A stretch of DNA of 64,000 bases, taken from NCBI GenBank assembly GCA_963701955.1, contig OY969694.1, forward strand, positions 2,666,001 through 2,730,000, read 5' to 3'. The DNA comes from Bog-473 sp963701955. GTDB lineage: Bacteria > Actinomycetota > Acidimicrobiia > Acidimicrobiales > RAAP-2. This document shows positions 37,662 through 47,673 of this stretch, one piece after another (the first letter of the stretch is position 1; each line of letters opens with the position of its first letter). Under the pieces are notes generated by a model. That model saw only the letters and a list, made by a program, of their open reading frames with translations, did not search any database and had not been told where the DNA came from. Both the position numbers and the translations under genes were made by a program.

Positions 37662-39220
37662 ATGCTCGCCGCCGGCTGCACCGGTCTCGACGCCCTCAAC
37701 CCGATCTGCCAGGCCGGCAGCATCGGCGGCTCCATCGCGTCCTCAGGCTTCGAGACCGTCCTCAGCGGGATCAGCCAATGGGTGGCCAGCGGCGCCGAGT
37801 GGCTGCTCGGCCAGATCGGGGACGTGCTCAGCGCCACCACGACGGTGGACATCGGGGCGAGCTGGTTCCGCACCCACTACGGCCAGATGACGGCCCTGGC
37901 CGGCGTGGTCATCCTCCCGATGCTGCTGGCCTCGACCCTGCAGGCTGTCATCCGGCAGAACCCGGGCCAGCTCGTCCGGACCTTCCTGGTGCAGCTCCCG
38001 CTCGCCCTTCTGCTGGCGGTGGTGGCGATCCAGGTCGTCGTCCTGAGCCTCTCGGCGACGGACGCCATGAGCAACGCCGTGGCCGGCGGGACGAGCACCG
38101 ACGTGAGTTCCCTCCTCGCAGGGGTGACCAACGGGTTGGTCGAGGCCGCCGCGGACCCGACCATCGCCAGTTTCGTGCTGCTGCTCATCTCGCTGCTGAT
38201 CGCCGTGGCGGCGTTCGTCCTGTGGCTGGAGCTCCTGATCCGGGCGGCGGCGGTCTACGTGGCGGTGCTGTTCCTGCCGCTGGCCCTCGCGACGCTCGTC
38301 TGGCCAGCCGTGTCGCACTGGTGCCGACGCCTGGTCGAGACCCTGTCCGCCCTGATCATCTCCAAGTTCGTGATCGTGGCCACCTTGAGCCTGGCCGCGG
38401 GGGCGGTGTCGTCGGGGACGGCGGGCACGGGCAGCCATGGCGCGGGCTTCTCGTCCGTCCTGGCCGGCGGCGCACTCCTTGTCATGGCGACCTTCGTCCC
38501 GTTCGCCATCCTGCGCATGATCCCGGCGGTGGAGGCCGGGGCCGTGACGCATCTCGACGGGTTGCGGCAGCGGGGGACGGCGGCCATGACCCGGGTGCCC
38601 AAGACGGCGGCCAGCCATGCGCTGCACGAGGGGCTGGGGGCGCTGGGTGATGCTCGATTGCTGGCGCAGACGCCGGCTTCGGGTGGAGCGGCCAAGGGTG
38701 CGGCGAGTGGCAATGGCGGCGGTGGCGGTGGCGGCGGTGGCGGCGGCGACGGCGGTGGCGGGCGGCGGGGAGGCGGTCTCGGACATCCCCCTCGCCCCGG
38801 GCGATCCCGGATCGCAGCAGGCCTACGACGAGGCGGTCGCCCAGATGCGGGCCGACGGCGTCACGCCGAGGGACAAGGGGCCCAAGCCGATCCTGGCCCG
38901 GCCCCGTACCGAATCGGGGTCGGGGTCGGGTTCGGGGCCCGGCGCGGAGGCGCCGGCCGACGGTCCGCCGGCTGCAGCCGCAGCACAGCGGGGGCCCGAC
39001 GTCTGGGACTCGACCGATGCCCGGGCCGCAATCCCCCGAGGACGCCTGGATGTGGGAGGGGGTGCCGCCGGGCCGCAGCCTGATCGGGAAGGTGGAGCCG
39101 GGCGAGCCGCGCTTCTACATGGGTGACGACGGCCACGGCCCCCAGATCGTCGGCCTGGCTCGGGCCTGGCCGCCGGGCGACACGCGGACCTGGCCACCGA
39201 GTGAAGGCCCCGACTCGTGA
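37662..39220 (+). CDS. TrbL/VirB6-like conjugal transfer membrane protein
   Basis: Inner-membrane component of a type IV secretion-like machine, about 520 residues. Several long helices: ALAGVVILPMLLASTLQAVI, FLVQLPLALLLAVVAIQVVV, SFVLLLISLLIAVAAFVLWL, RAAAVYVAVLFLPLALATLV, LSALIISKFVIVATLSLAAG and LAGGALLVMATFVPFAILRM. The conserved LELLIRAAAVYVAVLFLPLA helix pair is characteristic of TrbL-like proteins. A disordered Gly/Ala/Pro-rich C-terminus ends WPPGDTRTWPPSEGPDS. Frameshifts near 38760 and 39030. The TGA overlaps the GTG of the SCO6880-like gene. Confidence 0.82.
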
Positions 39221-40587
39221 GCGGCGAACGGGGATCGCGCTACCGGTTCGGCCCCCGTGAGCGCGGGGGTGCGCTGGCCGGCTGGCGGGCGGGGCAGATC
39301 ATGACGGTGGCTGTGGGCCTCGTCTTCGGGGTGCTCGTCCTGCGCTGGGAGCCCAACGCGGCCGGTGTCGCGGCGGCCATCGGCATCCTGGTGCTCTACG
39401 GCGCGCTGGCCACGGTGCCCCTCGCCGGACGGACCGGCGATGAGTGGCTGCCGGTCGTCGTGTGCTGGGGCGACGCGCCGGTTCGGGTTCGCCCTCCGGG
39501 GCGCCGGGCGCCTCGGCGCATTTCGCGGCCTGCGCCTTCTACGCGCCGGTTGGCGGGACATGGGCGTCGTGCACGATCGCGCCGGACGCACGTTGACGGC
39601 GGCGCTGCTGCTGCGCGGCCGGAGCTTCGCCCTCCTCGGAGCCGACGAGCAGGATCGCCGGGTGGGAGCCTGGGCCTCGGTGTTGGCGTCATTGGCCCGC
39701 GAGGGCTCGCCGATCCACCGGGTGCAGTGGGTGGCCGCCTCGTTCCCCGACGATGGGCAGGGCGTGCGGTCCTTCCTCGCCGCCGAGGCGGCGCCTGACG
39801 CGGGCTCGGCCTGCACCGCCTCGTACGACGCGTTGCTGCACGACATGGACTCGCACACCTGCGCGCACGATGTCGTGCTGGCCGTGCAGGTCCGGCTGAC
39901 GAAGTCGGTCGAGGTGGGGTGCGCAGCGCTCGCCCGCGAGATGGGATCGCTCGTGCGCCTGCTGGGTGACGCCGACGTGCAGGTCGAGTCGGTGCTGTCG
40001 GCGGACGACCTCGCCCAGCAGCTGCTGCGCACCTACGAACCGCACGCGGCCTCTCCGGACACCGCGCCCGCACAGGACCACTGGCCCATGGCCATGGCGG
40101 AGAGCCTGGGCAGAGGTGCGCGTCGACGGCATGGTGCACGCCACGTTCTGGGTGGCCGAATGGCCGCGCATTGAGGTGCGCAGCGACTTCCTGGCGCCGA
40201 TCCTCCTCGGCTCGGCCCGCTCCACCCTTGCCGTCGTCATGGAACCGCTTGGTCCCGACGCCGCGGTGCGCAAGGTCGAGGCGTCGCGGACGGCGGACCT
40301 GGCGGACACCGAGCTGCGCCGCCGCGGTGGCTTCGTCTCGACGGCGCGCCACGCCCGCGAGTCCGAGGTGCTGGCCGCGTCGCGAGGCGGAGCTGGCCGA
40401 AGGTCACGCCTCGTTCCGCTACTCGGGCTACGTCACGGTCTCCGCCCCGAGCGAAGAGGAGCTGGTGGCCGCCTGCGACATGGTGCAGCACGCGGCCGGG
40501 CAGAGCAGGCTGGCGCTGCGCCGCCTCTACGGCGACCAGGCTTCGGCCTACACCTGCACCCTGCCGCTCTGTCGCGGGCTGCGGTGA
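39217..40587 (+). CDS. SCO6880-family type IV system protein
   Basis: About 455 residues. N-terminal SRYRFGPRERGGALAGWRAG is the signature opening of SCO6880-like proteins; two helices follow (IMTVAVGLVFGVLVLRWEPN and VAAAIGILVLYGALATVPLA), then a long cytoplasmic part with HDRAGRTLTAALLLRGRSFA, LGADEQDRRVGAWASVLASL, TASYDALLHDMDSHTCAHDV, FWVAEWPRIEVRSDFLAPIL and a C-terminal YSGYVTVSAPSEEELVAACD ending LPLCRGLR. The small N-terminal helices resemble PrgI/VirB3-type subunits. Frameshifts near 39485, 40115 and 40385. In other actinobacteria the next gene is the VirB4-like ATPase, which here lies 5.8 kb further on. Confidence 0.8.
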
Positions 40588-40616
40588 CGCGGGCGCGCCC
40601 CCCTACGATGCAGGGA

Positions 40617-42230
40617 ATGTCCGGAGAGACCGATCCCGGCCCGCTCGCGACGAGTGGCGCGCAACGACCCGGTGCCCCTCGCAATGTCGTCGTGCTGCTG
40701 CTCGACAGCCTCAACCGGCACATGCTCGGGAGCTACGGCGGCACGGAGTTCGAGACGCCGCATCTCGATCGCTTCGCCCGCGAGCGGGCCGTGCGGTTCA
40801 CGTCGCACGTCACCGGATCGCTCCCGTGCATGCCGGCACGGCACGACATCCTGTGCGGCTCCCTCGACTTCCTCTGGCGGCCGTGGGGTTCCATAGAGGT
40901 CTGGGAGGAGCCGATCACCCAACGACTTCGGCGGGCCGGCGTCACGACCATGCTGGTGTCGGACCATCCGCATCTCTTCGAGGTCGGGGGCGAGAACTAC
41001 CACACGGATTTCAGCGGATGGGAGTACGTACGCGGGCACGAGGGTGACCCGTGGCGCACCTACGCCGATCCCAGTTTCATCGGCACGCCCGCCCTGCCGG
41101 CACGTGGCGGCGGGTGGTTCTGGCGGGACCGCCTGGGTTGGGCGGACGCGGAGGACCGGGCCTACGACCGCTCACGCACCTTCTTCCGTGCCGAGGAGGA
41201 CTTCCCCGGCCCGAGGACGATGCGCACCGCGGCTCGCTGGTTGCGCGAGGGCGCGCCGGACGACGCGCCGTTCCTGCTCTTCGTGGACGAGTTCGATCCG
41301 CACGAGCCGTTCGACACGCCCGAGCCCTGGGCGGGCCGGTACGACCCGGACTGGGACGGCGAGCTGTTGATCTGGCCTCCCTACGACGTCGGCGCGGTGG
41401 CCGCCGGTCGTCTGAGCGAGCGGGAGGGCCGGCAGATACGGGCCAACTACGGCGCCAAGCTGAGCATGATCGACCACTGGGTCGGCCGGATCTTCGACGC
41501 GCTGACCGAGCGCGGGCTCTGGGAGAGCACCGCGGTCATCGTCTGCACCGACCACGGGCACTATCTCGGCGAGAAGGACATCTGGGGTAAGCCGGGAGTC
41601 ATGCAGTACGAGCCGCTCGGCCACATTCCGCTGCTCGTGTCCTGGCCGGGCGTCCGTGGTGGAGCCGAGTGCCCGTCGTTGACCACCAACGTCGACATCA
41701 ACGCCACGCTCGTCGACGTGTTCGGCGTGCCGCCCCGGGCGGACGCGCACGGCGCGTCGATCGCTCCACTGGTGCGCGGCGAAGCCGCCGACGTCAGGGA
41801 GTGGGCCATCGGTGGCGTCTACGGGAACTGGGTGCAGGTGACAGACGGCCGGCGCAAGTACGCCCGCGGCCCCACGGGGCAGAACTTCCCGCTTTCCATG
41901 TGGTCCAATCGCTGGTCGACCATGCCCGTGCACGGCCTGGAGGATCAGGTCCGACTCCCACCGCCCGACCGCCGGGCCCGCCTCGACTTCATGCCGGGAT
42001 CGGACGTACCCGTCATCCGCCAACCCTTCGAACCGGGCGACCGGCTCCCCTTCTGGGTGGGCAACAACGCCGTCGACGCGCACTTCGTCTTCGATGTCCG
42101 CAACGACCCGGAGGAGAACGAGAACCTGCGCGGCACTGCAGTCGAGGCCGACATGGTGGAGCTCTTGCGCGTGGCCTTGCAATCGGTCGAGGCCCCAGGC
42201 GAGCAGCTCGTCCGTCTGGGCATCGAGTGA
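40617..42230 (+). CDS. Sulfatase (formylglycine type)
   Basis: Intact 537-residue alkaline-phosphatase-superfamily hydrolase acting on a sulfate ester. Metal site RNVVVLLLDSLNRHMLGSYG (D30), the sulfatase signature SLPCMPARHDILCG with C71 in the C-x-P-x-R motif that is converted to formylglycine, FLLFVDEFDPHEPFDTP, and the second metal site VIVCTDHGHYLGEKDIWGKP. No signal peptide, so probably cytoplasmic. ATG 40617 (MSGETDPG) or the in-frame ATG at 40608 may be used. It follows the SCO6880-like gene by about 30 bp and may be co-transcribed although functionally unrelated. Substrate unknown. Confidence 0.93.
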   Translation: MSGETDPGPLATSGAQRPGAPRNVVVLLLDSLNRHMLGSYGGTEFETPHLDRFARERAVRFTSHVTGSLPCMPARHDILCGSLDFLWRPWGSIEVWEEPITQRLRRAGVTTMLVSDHPHLFEVGGENYHTDFSGWEYVRGHEGDPWRTYADPSFIGTPALPARGGGWFWRDRLGWADAEDRAYDRSRTFFRAEEDFPGPRTMRTAARWLREGAPDDAPFLLFVDEFDPHEPFDTPEPWAGRYDPDWDGELLIWPPYDVGAVAAGRLSEREGRQIRANYGAKLSMIDHWVGRIFDALTERGLWESTAVIVCTDHGHYLGEKDIWGKPGVMQYEPLGHIPLLVSWPGVRGGAECPSLTTNVDINATLVDVFGVPPRADAHGASIAPLVRGEAADVREWAIGGVYGNWVQVTDGRRKYARGPTGQNFPLSMWSNRWSTMPVHGLEDQVRLPPPDRRARLDFMPGSDVPVIRQPFEPGDRLPFWVGNNAVDAHFVFDVRNDPEENENLRGTAVEADMVELLRVALQSVEAPGEQLVRLGIE

Positions 42231-42252
42231 GCAGCTGCGGGAGTCGGTGCCG

Positions 42253-42723
42253 ATGACAGGCGGCGACGCCCCGTTCGTCCTGCCGCGCATCCCGGCGTCA
42301 TCCGGCGCGCTGATCTTCGACGGGCGAGGGCGGCTCCTCATCGCCAACCCGACCTACAAGGAGCACTGGACGATCCCGGGCGGCATCATGGAGGCCGACG
42401 GCGAGACGCCGTGGGAAGCCTGCCGGCGAGAGGTGCGCGAGGAGGTTGGCCTGGTCGTCGAGCACGGCCGGCTGGTCGCCGTCGACTTCCTGCGGCCCAA
42501 GCCGTCGAAGCCCGGCGGCATGCGGTTCCTCTTCCATTGCGGGGTGCTCTCCGACGCCGCCTTGGACGGGATCACGTTGCAGGAAGAGGAACTCTCCGAG
42601 CACCGGCTGGTGGATCCGGCTGAGGCGCTCTCACTGCTCAGCGGCCCACTTCGGCGCCGGGTCGGGGCGGCGCTGAACGTCGGGGCGGGGTGCGTCTACC
42701 TGGAGGACGGGCGACAGGACTGA
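42253..42723 (+). CDS. Nudix hydrolase
   Basis: Intact 156-residue pyrophosphohydrolase. The Nudix box is GGIMEADGETPWEACRREVR followed by EEVGL; compared with GX5EX7REUXEEXGU there is one extra residue before the GE pair, so the first Gly is displaced. Upstream IPASSGALIFDGRGRLLIAN forms the usual first strands. ATG 42253 lies 22 bp after the sulfatase stop. Substrate (a nucleoside diphosphate derivative) unknown. Confidence 0.9.
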   Translation: MTGGDAPFVLPRIPASSGALIFDGRGRLLIANPTYKEHWTIPGGIMEADGETPWEACRREVREEVGLVVEHGRLVAVDFLRPKPSKPGGMRFLFHCGVLSDAALDGITLQEEELSEHRLVDPAEALSLLSGPLRRRVGAALNVGAGCVYLEDGRQD

Positions 42724-42907
42724 CGGCGTCGACCTCGGCGGACACGCTTCTCCTCTTTTGGTGTGGTTGAGGCCCGCGTTCTTTGGTGTGGGTGTGGACC
42801 GCGTCGATTTGGCTCGGGCGTGAAGGCCCGGGAGTCGGGGGCCTGTCTCCACGGAGTGCCAACACACTTGTTCCGAGTTGCGGCAGACAACCACGGGCGA
42901 GGTCCGG

Positions 42908-43434
42908 TCACGGGGTGGCGCAGTAGAAGATCTGCACGTTGCCCGACTGTGGTGGCACCTGTTGCATGATCACGTTCGCCGTGGGACAGCTGCCACCCCA
43001 CGGATGGGCAGAGATGCTGTACCCGGCCGCCTGCAGCTGTGCCTCAGCGGACGAGAGGCTCCGGCCCATCACGTTGGGTGGCGGTGCCGGTGACGTCGTT
43101 GAGGGTGGAACCGTCGGAGCGGTGGTGGCCGACGTTGGCTGGGGGAGGAGCCTTGACTTCCCGCGCCCGAACCACGTGGCGGAGACGGTGCCTCGATGGT
43201 GGTCGTTGTGGCGGATGTGGCGGATGTGGCGGATGTGGCGGATGTGGCGGATGTGGCGGATGTCGCCTTCGTCGACGTGGTGGTCGAAGCCTGAGGGGCC
43301 CGCGGGATTCCGGCGACGGCGCGCTTCTCCTGGGCCGAGAGGTGCGGTCCGGATCCACACGCCGTGACTGCGAGACCGACGGCAACGAGCACCGGCGCGA
43401 TGGCGTGTCGTGCTCTGACTCCGTGCCGTGTCAC
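42908..43434 (-). CDS. PASTA-domain lipoprotein with Ser-Ala-Thr repeat linker
   Basis: Secreted lipoprotein of about 175 residues. GTG 43434 starts VTRHGVRARH, then the signal APVLVAVGLAVTACGSG with lipobox LAVTAC (Cys about residue 26), a linker with six SAT units encoded by the 9-bp repeat at 43207-43260, and after a frameshift near 43090 a C-terminal PASTA-like domain: NVMGRSLSSAEAQLQAAGYS, ANVIMQQVPPQSGNVQIFYC. PASTA domains often bind cell-wall fragments. Divergent from the GH26-like gene. Confidence 0.75.
43207..43260. repeat. 9-bp tandem repeat, six perfect copies
   Basis: TGTGGCGGA is repeated six times without mismatch. On the minus strand it encodes repeated Ser-Ala-Thr in the lipoprotein linker. 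Unit length is a multiple of three, so slippage would change linker length without breaking the frame. Confidence 0.95.
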
Positions 43435-43661
43435 CTGTCCGTTTCCGCCTTTTTACGTGCTCGTCAAAGGGTAGGACAGATGCCACAGAGACTGCCGAAA
43501 TTACTTTTCGTCGAACATCCCTGCGTGCGTTCGGTAGTTCACCCTCTGGTCACGCTTCGGGGCTGAATCGTTCACCGAAAATTCGTCCTCCGTCTGTAGG
43601 GTCCGACTCGTCCCGTGAATCACAACAGACACCCAACTCACCCCAGAGCAAAGAGGAACTC

Positions 43662-45582
43662 TTGAGCGTGCTCCGGCTCTTGCATCGATCTCGGGCCAGC
43701 CGGGTTGCCTGTGCGTGCACCATGCTGGCCGTTGCGGCGGCGGCGCTCGTCGGCGGCCTCACCGCCGGAGAGGGAGCAGGGGCGGTCGGCGGTCCCAGTT
43801 CCTTGGGCGTGTACGTGGGCTACCAGGCCCCGAGCCTCGTCAGCACCTTGGGCCGCACGCTGGGCGACCAGCCGACGTTCGCCATGGATTTCTTGGACGG
43901 GGACTCGTGGTCGGCCCTCGTGAACTCGGCGCCGTCGTACATGGCGGCCTGGAAGAATTCGGGCGACACGATGATCTGGGGCATCCCGATGTTGCCCAAC
44001 GCGTCGTCGAGCGGTGGTGCAAGTGGGCCCAGCCTCGGTCAGGGGGCGGCAGGCGCCTACAACTCGTACTTCCTGACGTTGGCCCAGGACATGGTCGCCG
44101 GCGGGCAGGCCAACTCGATCATCCGGCCGGGCTGGGAGTTCAACGGCGGCTGGTACTCATGGGCCGCCAACGGGCAGGCCGCCGCGTTCATCGGCTACTG
44201 GCAGCAGATCGTCACCACCATGCGGTCGGTTCCGGGCCAGAACTTCACGTTCGAGTGGAATCCGACCGCCGGCGACCAAGGCATCGGGAATCTCGCCAAC
44301 TACTACCCAGGTAACGCCTACGTCGACTACATCGGGCTCGATCTCTACGATCAGGCCTGGGGGAACTATCCCGGCATCAGCTCGCAGTGGAATACCTATC
44401 TCACCGAGCCCTACGGCCTGAACTGGTTGGCTTCCTTCGCCGCCACACAGGGCAAGCAGATCACGCTGCCGGAGTGGGGCCTCGGCGAGGGACCGGGTAA
44501 CGACGGGGGGCCAGTGAGCAACCCCGGCAACAACGTGAGCGGCGGCGACGATCCGACGTTCATCAACGACATGGCGCAGTGGATCAGCACCCACAACGTG
44601 TACGACGCCACGTTCTGGGACTACGGGTCGAGTCTGTCTGAGCACGCGTTCCAACCCGCTCAGCCTCACCGCCTTCGTGGCGGACTTCGGTACAGGACCG
44701 GGCGTCTCCGTGACCGGCCCGCCACCGTCAACGACCACCACGACGGTTCCTCCGACCACCACGACGACGACACGTGGAAGCGGCACATCGGGCTCAGGGA
44801 CGCCGACGACGACCACGACGACGACCACCGTCCCACCGACCAGGACGTGGCCCACGTGGGGCGACGGGGACTGGATATCGACCTGGGGCACGTGGTCACC
44901 GCCGTCGGCCGGCTCGGCCTTCCCGGGCACGAGCGGCACCGACTCGTCGGTGTCGTTCCAGCCCGGGCCGGACCCGTTGGTCACCTCCCGGGGCGCCCAA
45001 TTCACCGCCGTGATCGCAACGACCCATCCGTGGAGGCTGCATCGATCGGGCGCGGTCACGTGGAACATCGCCAGCCAGTCCGACGCTTCGGTTCCGTGCC
45101 ACTGGGCCAACAGCGTCGCCTCGAGCACGACGGTGCTGACCTCTTGCACAGTGGCACCGGGTGTTCTGCGCGCCGACGACGGTCCGTACACCGTCTCCGT
45201 GAATTACCGCGGCGGGCACGGCGTCACGTCCTCCTCCGCCACGATCACGCAGGCTGTCGCCAAGGCGAGCTCGCAGGTCGGGGTTCGGGTGAGCCCCGCA
45301 GCACCGCCGGCCGACGGCGCCGTGATCACGGCGACCGTGCCCGGCTATCCGGTGACCGCAGGGACGCCCACGGGCACCGTGACGTTCGCCGTCTCGGGCC
45401 CATCGGGGGAGTCGTTGCAGTGTGCCGGTGGGAACGCGGTCGCGCTCACATCGGACACGGCGTCGTGTGTCGTCCCGCCGTCGGCGACACCGGGCACGCA
45501 GGACGTCGTCACCGCCACCTACGGCGGCGACGATTCGTTCGACGGGAGCACCTCGAACCAGTGGGGCTTCACGGACGGGTGA
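43662..45582 (+). CDS. Secreted GH26-like glycosidase with Ig-like domain
   Basis: Extracellular glycoside hydrolase, about 640 residues. TTG 43662 (preceded by AAAGAGGAAC) starts a signal peptide VACACTMLAVAAAALVGGLT. The catalytic domain opens SLGVYVGYQAPSLVSTLGRT and has SIIRPGWEFNGGWYSWAANG (acid/base Glu in the RPxxExNGGW pattern of GH26), NFTFEWNPTAG, YVDYIGLDLYDQAWG and QITLPEWGLGEGPGND (nucleophile Glu). After a shift near 44655 comes a Thr-rich linker, then a C-terminal Ig-like repeat (GTPTGTVTFAVSGPSGESLQ ... VVTATYGGDDSFDGSTSNQW). Specificity (mannan or other beta-glycan) cannot be told. Embedded in the type IV cluster. Confidence 0.82.
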
Positions 45583-45590
45583 CTCCCGCC

Positions 45591-46283
45591 TTAGTGGGCG
45601 AGCCCCAGTTCGAGCGGAGCCTCCCGGGAGAAGAACACGGCGGTCGCCGCGACGATGCCGGCGGCGACCGCGAGCGACCAGGTCGCCCCGGCGTGCAGCA
45701 CCAGGACGGCTCCGACGAGCGCTCCGACGAACATGGAGACGACGGACGTCGTGCCGAGGCGTGCATGCGGATTGGTGCCGCCCGCTAACCGGGAACCAGA
45801 AGCCAGACCGGTCAGGGTGGTTGTCAGGACCGTCGTGGACATGTCGGGCACCCCGATACGTCGCACGGCCGCAGTTGCGGAGGCCCATGGCCACGGCGAG
45901 CAGGGCGATGACGGTGAAGCGGGGCCACCCCGTCCCGATCGCCGGGACGACGCCGGCGACGACGGCGGCGGCCGAGGTGCAGGCCGGCCTCGATCACCAT
46001 GGCCACGAGCAGGAGGCGCCGCGGCGAGGTGACCTGCTGCAGCAGGCGGCCCCCGAGCGACGGCGCCGACGAGGAAGGACCCCAGTGCGCAGAGGCTGGC
46101 GGCCATGGAGAACCCGGGCGCACCGGCCGCGGCGAACCCGATCAGGACCACGTTCCCCGTCATGTTGGCGGTGAAGACGTGCCCGAGGCCGAGAAAGCTC
46201 ACCGCATCGACGAAGCCGCTGACGACGGTCAGGGCGGCCAGGGTCACCACCAGGGGCTGGGGTGGGCGATCGGGCTCGCTCAT
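45591..46283 (-). CDS. DUF1275 (YoaK-type) membrane protein
   Basis: About 230 residues, six hydrophobic helices. TVVSGFVDAVSFLGLGHVFT followed by ANMTGNVVLIGFAAAG is the diagnostic DUF1275 opening, and TTVLTTTLTGLASGSRLAGG with SVVSMFVGALVGAVLVLHAG is the second half. Breaks near 46060, 45980 and 45870. Function unknown; family members are predicted transporters. It is the only gene apart from the lipoprotein on the minus strand inside the 5.8-kb insert. Confidence 0.85.
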   Translation of the reverse strand: MSEPDRPPQPLVVTLAALTVVSGFVDAVSFLGLGHVFTANMTGNVVLIGFAAAGAPGFSMAASLCALGSFLVGAVARGPPAAAGHLAAAPPARGHGDRGRPAPRPPPSSPASSRRSGRGGPASPSSPCSPWPWASATAAVRRIGVPDMSTTVLTTTLTGLASGSRLAGGTNPHARLGTTSVVSMFVGALVGAVLVLHAGATWSLAVAAGIVAATAVFFSREAPLELGLAH

Positions 46284-46372
46284 GTGCGCTCAACCTTCCC
46301 CGCGACCGTCGATGGCCGCGCCTCCGTCAAGGTAACGGAGGCGAGTGCCACAACGGGCGACCGTTCACCACC

Positions 46373-47670
46373 ATGAGGGAGCGGATGCCGCGGATGCCGG
46401 CCCACCAGGTGACGACGCGGAACCTCGGTGCGGCCTATCCGTTCATTGCCGAGGCGGGGCTCGGCCAGCGCGGCGTGGTGATCGGGGACGACCTGCTCGG
46501 GCGGCTCCTTCGTCTTCGACCCCTTCGAGCTCTACGCCGCCGGAGTGGTGTCCAATCCGAACATGGTCGTCTTCGGCCAGATCGGTCGGGGCAAGAGCGC
46601 CTTCGTCAAGACGTTCCTGTGGCGCCAGGCCGTGTTCGGCCGCCGGGCCTGGGTGGTCGACCCCAAGGGGGAGTACGGCGACCTGGCGGACGCATGGGGC
46701 GTCCGCCCCGTGGCGCTGCGGCCGGGCGGCGCCATCCGGCTCAACCCCCTCGATCCCGGACCCGAAGACGACGATCGGATCGCAGGCTGCCGACGACAGC
46801 GGGCGCCGGCGGATGGAGCTGCTCTCCTCGCTGGCCAGCGCCTGCCTCGGCCGGAGCCTGGTGCCCCGCGAGCGGGCCGCCTTGGGTGCCGCCCTGGCCG
46901 AGGCGACCACGCGACACGGCCGTGCCCACGGTGCCCGGTGGTCGTCGAGGCGCTGCTCACCCCGAGCTGCGGACGCCGCCCGAGCTCGCTGCGCACCGAG
47001 CAACGCGACCTCCTCGAAGACGGGCGAGACGTCGCGCTCGAGCTGCGCCGGCTGGTCCACGGCGATCTCGCGGCATGTTCGACGGTCCGACGACACCGGG
47101 CCTCGACCTGTCCGCGCCGCTCGTCGTGCTCGACCTCTCGGCGCTCTATTCGTCGGCCGCGCTGGGCGTCCTGATGGCGTGCGCCACCGCCTGGCTGCAG
47201 GCGGCGCTGGCCCGGACTGCCGCGCGCGAAGTGGCGGGTCTTCGTCGGACCGTGGTCGCTTCTTCCTGGTGGTCGACGAGGCGTGGGCGATCCTGTCGAA
47301 TCTCGGCGTGGCGCGTTGGTTGCAGTCGTCGTGGAAGCTGTCCCGCGCCTTCGGCGTCTCCAACGTGGCCGTCCTGCACCGGGTGTCCGACCTGCGCTCG
47401 GTCGGCGCGTCGGACTCCGAGCAGGTGGCGCTGGCCCAGGGGCTGCTGTCGGACTCGGAGACCCGGGTGGTCTACGCCCAGTCGCCGGGCGAACTCGAGG
47501 CCGCGGCCGAGCTGCTGTCGCTGTCGGCCACCGAGGCCGATCTCCTCCCGCAGCTGCGGCGGGGCATCGCCTTGTGGAAGGTCGGCCAGCGCTCGTTCCT
47601 GGTGCAGCACCGACTCAGTGCGACCGAGCGGTCCATCGTCGACACCGATGCCGCCATGACGGCGGGGTAG
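46373..47670 (+). CDS. VirB4/TraC-like ATPase (SCO6881 type)
   Basis: Cytoplasmic motor of the type IV-like system, about 430 residues. Order: MRERMPRMPAHQVTTRNLGA, AYPFIAEAGLGQRGVVIGDD, FVFDPFELYAAGVVSNPNMV, Walker A FGQIGRGKSAFVKTFLWRQA, RAWVVDPKGEYGDLADAWGV, and near the C-terminus Walker B FFLVVDEAWAILSNLGVARW, QSSWKLSRAFGVSNVAVLHR, SETRVVYAQSPGELEAAAEL and ALWKVGQRSFLVQHRLSATE. Frameshifts near 46503, 46785, 46935, 47085 and 47250. ATG 46373 is the best start. Lacks the long N-terminal domain of proteobacterial VirB4. The coupling ATPase starts 3 bp after its stop. Confidence 0.85.
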
Positions 47671-47673
47671 GCC

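Noticed and set aside
43207..43260. CRISPR-like array
   Set aside because: Units are 9 bp, perfectly contiguous and without spacers; it is a coding microsatellite.
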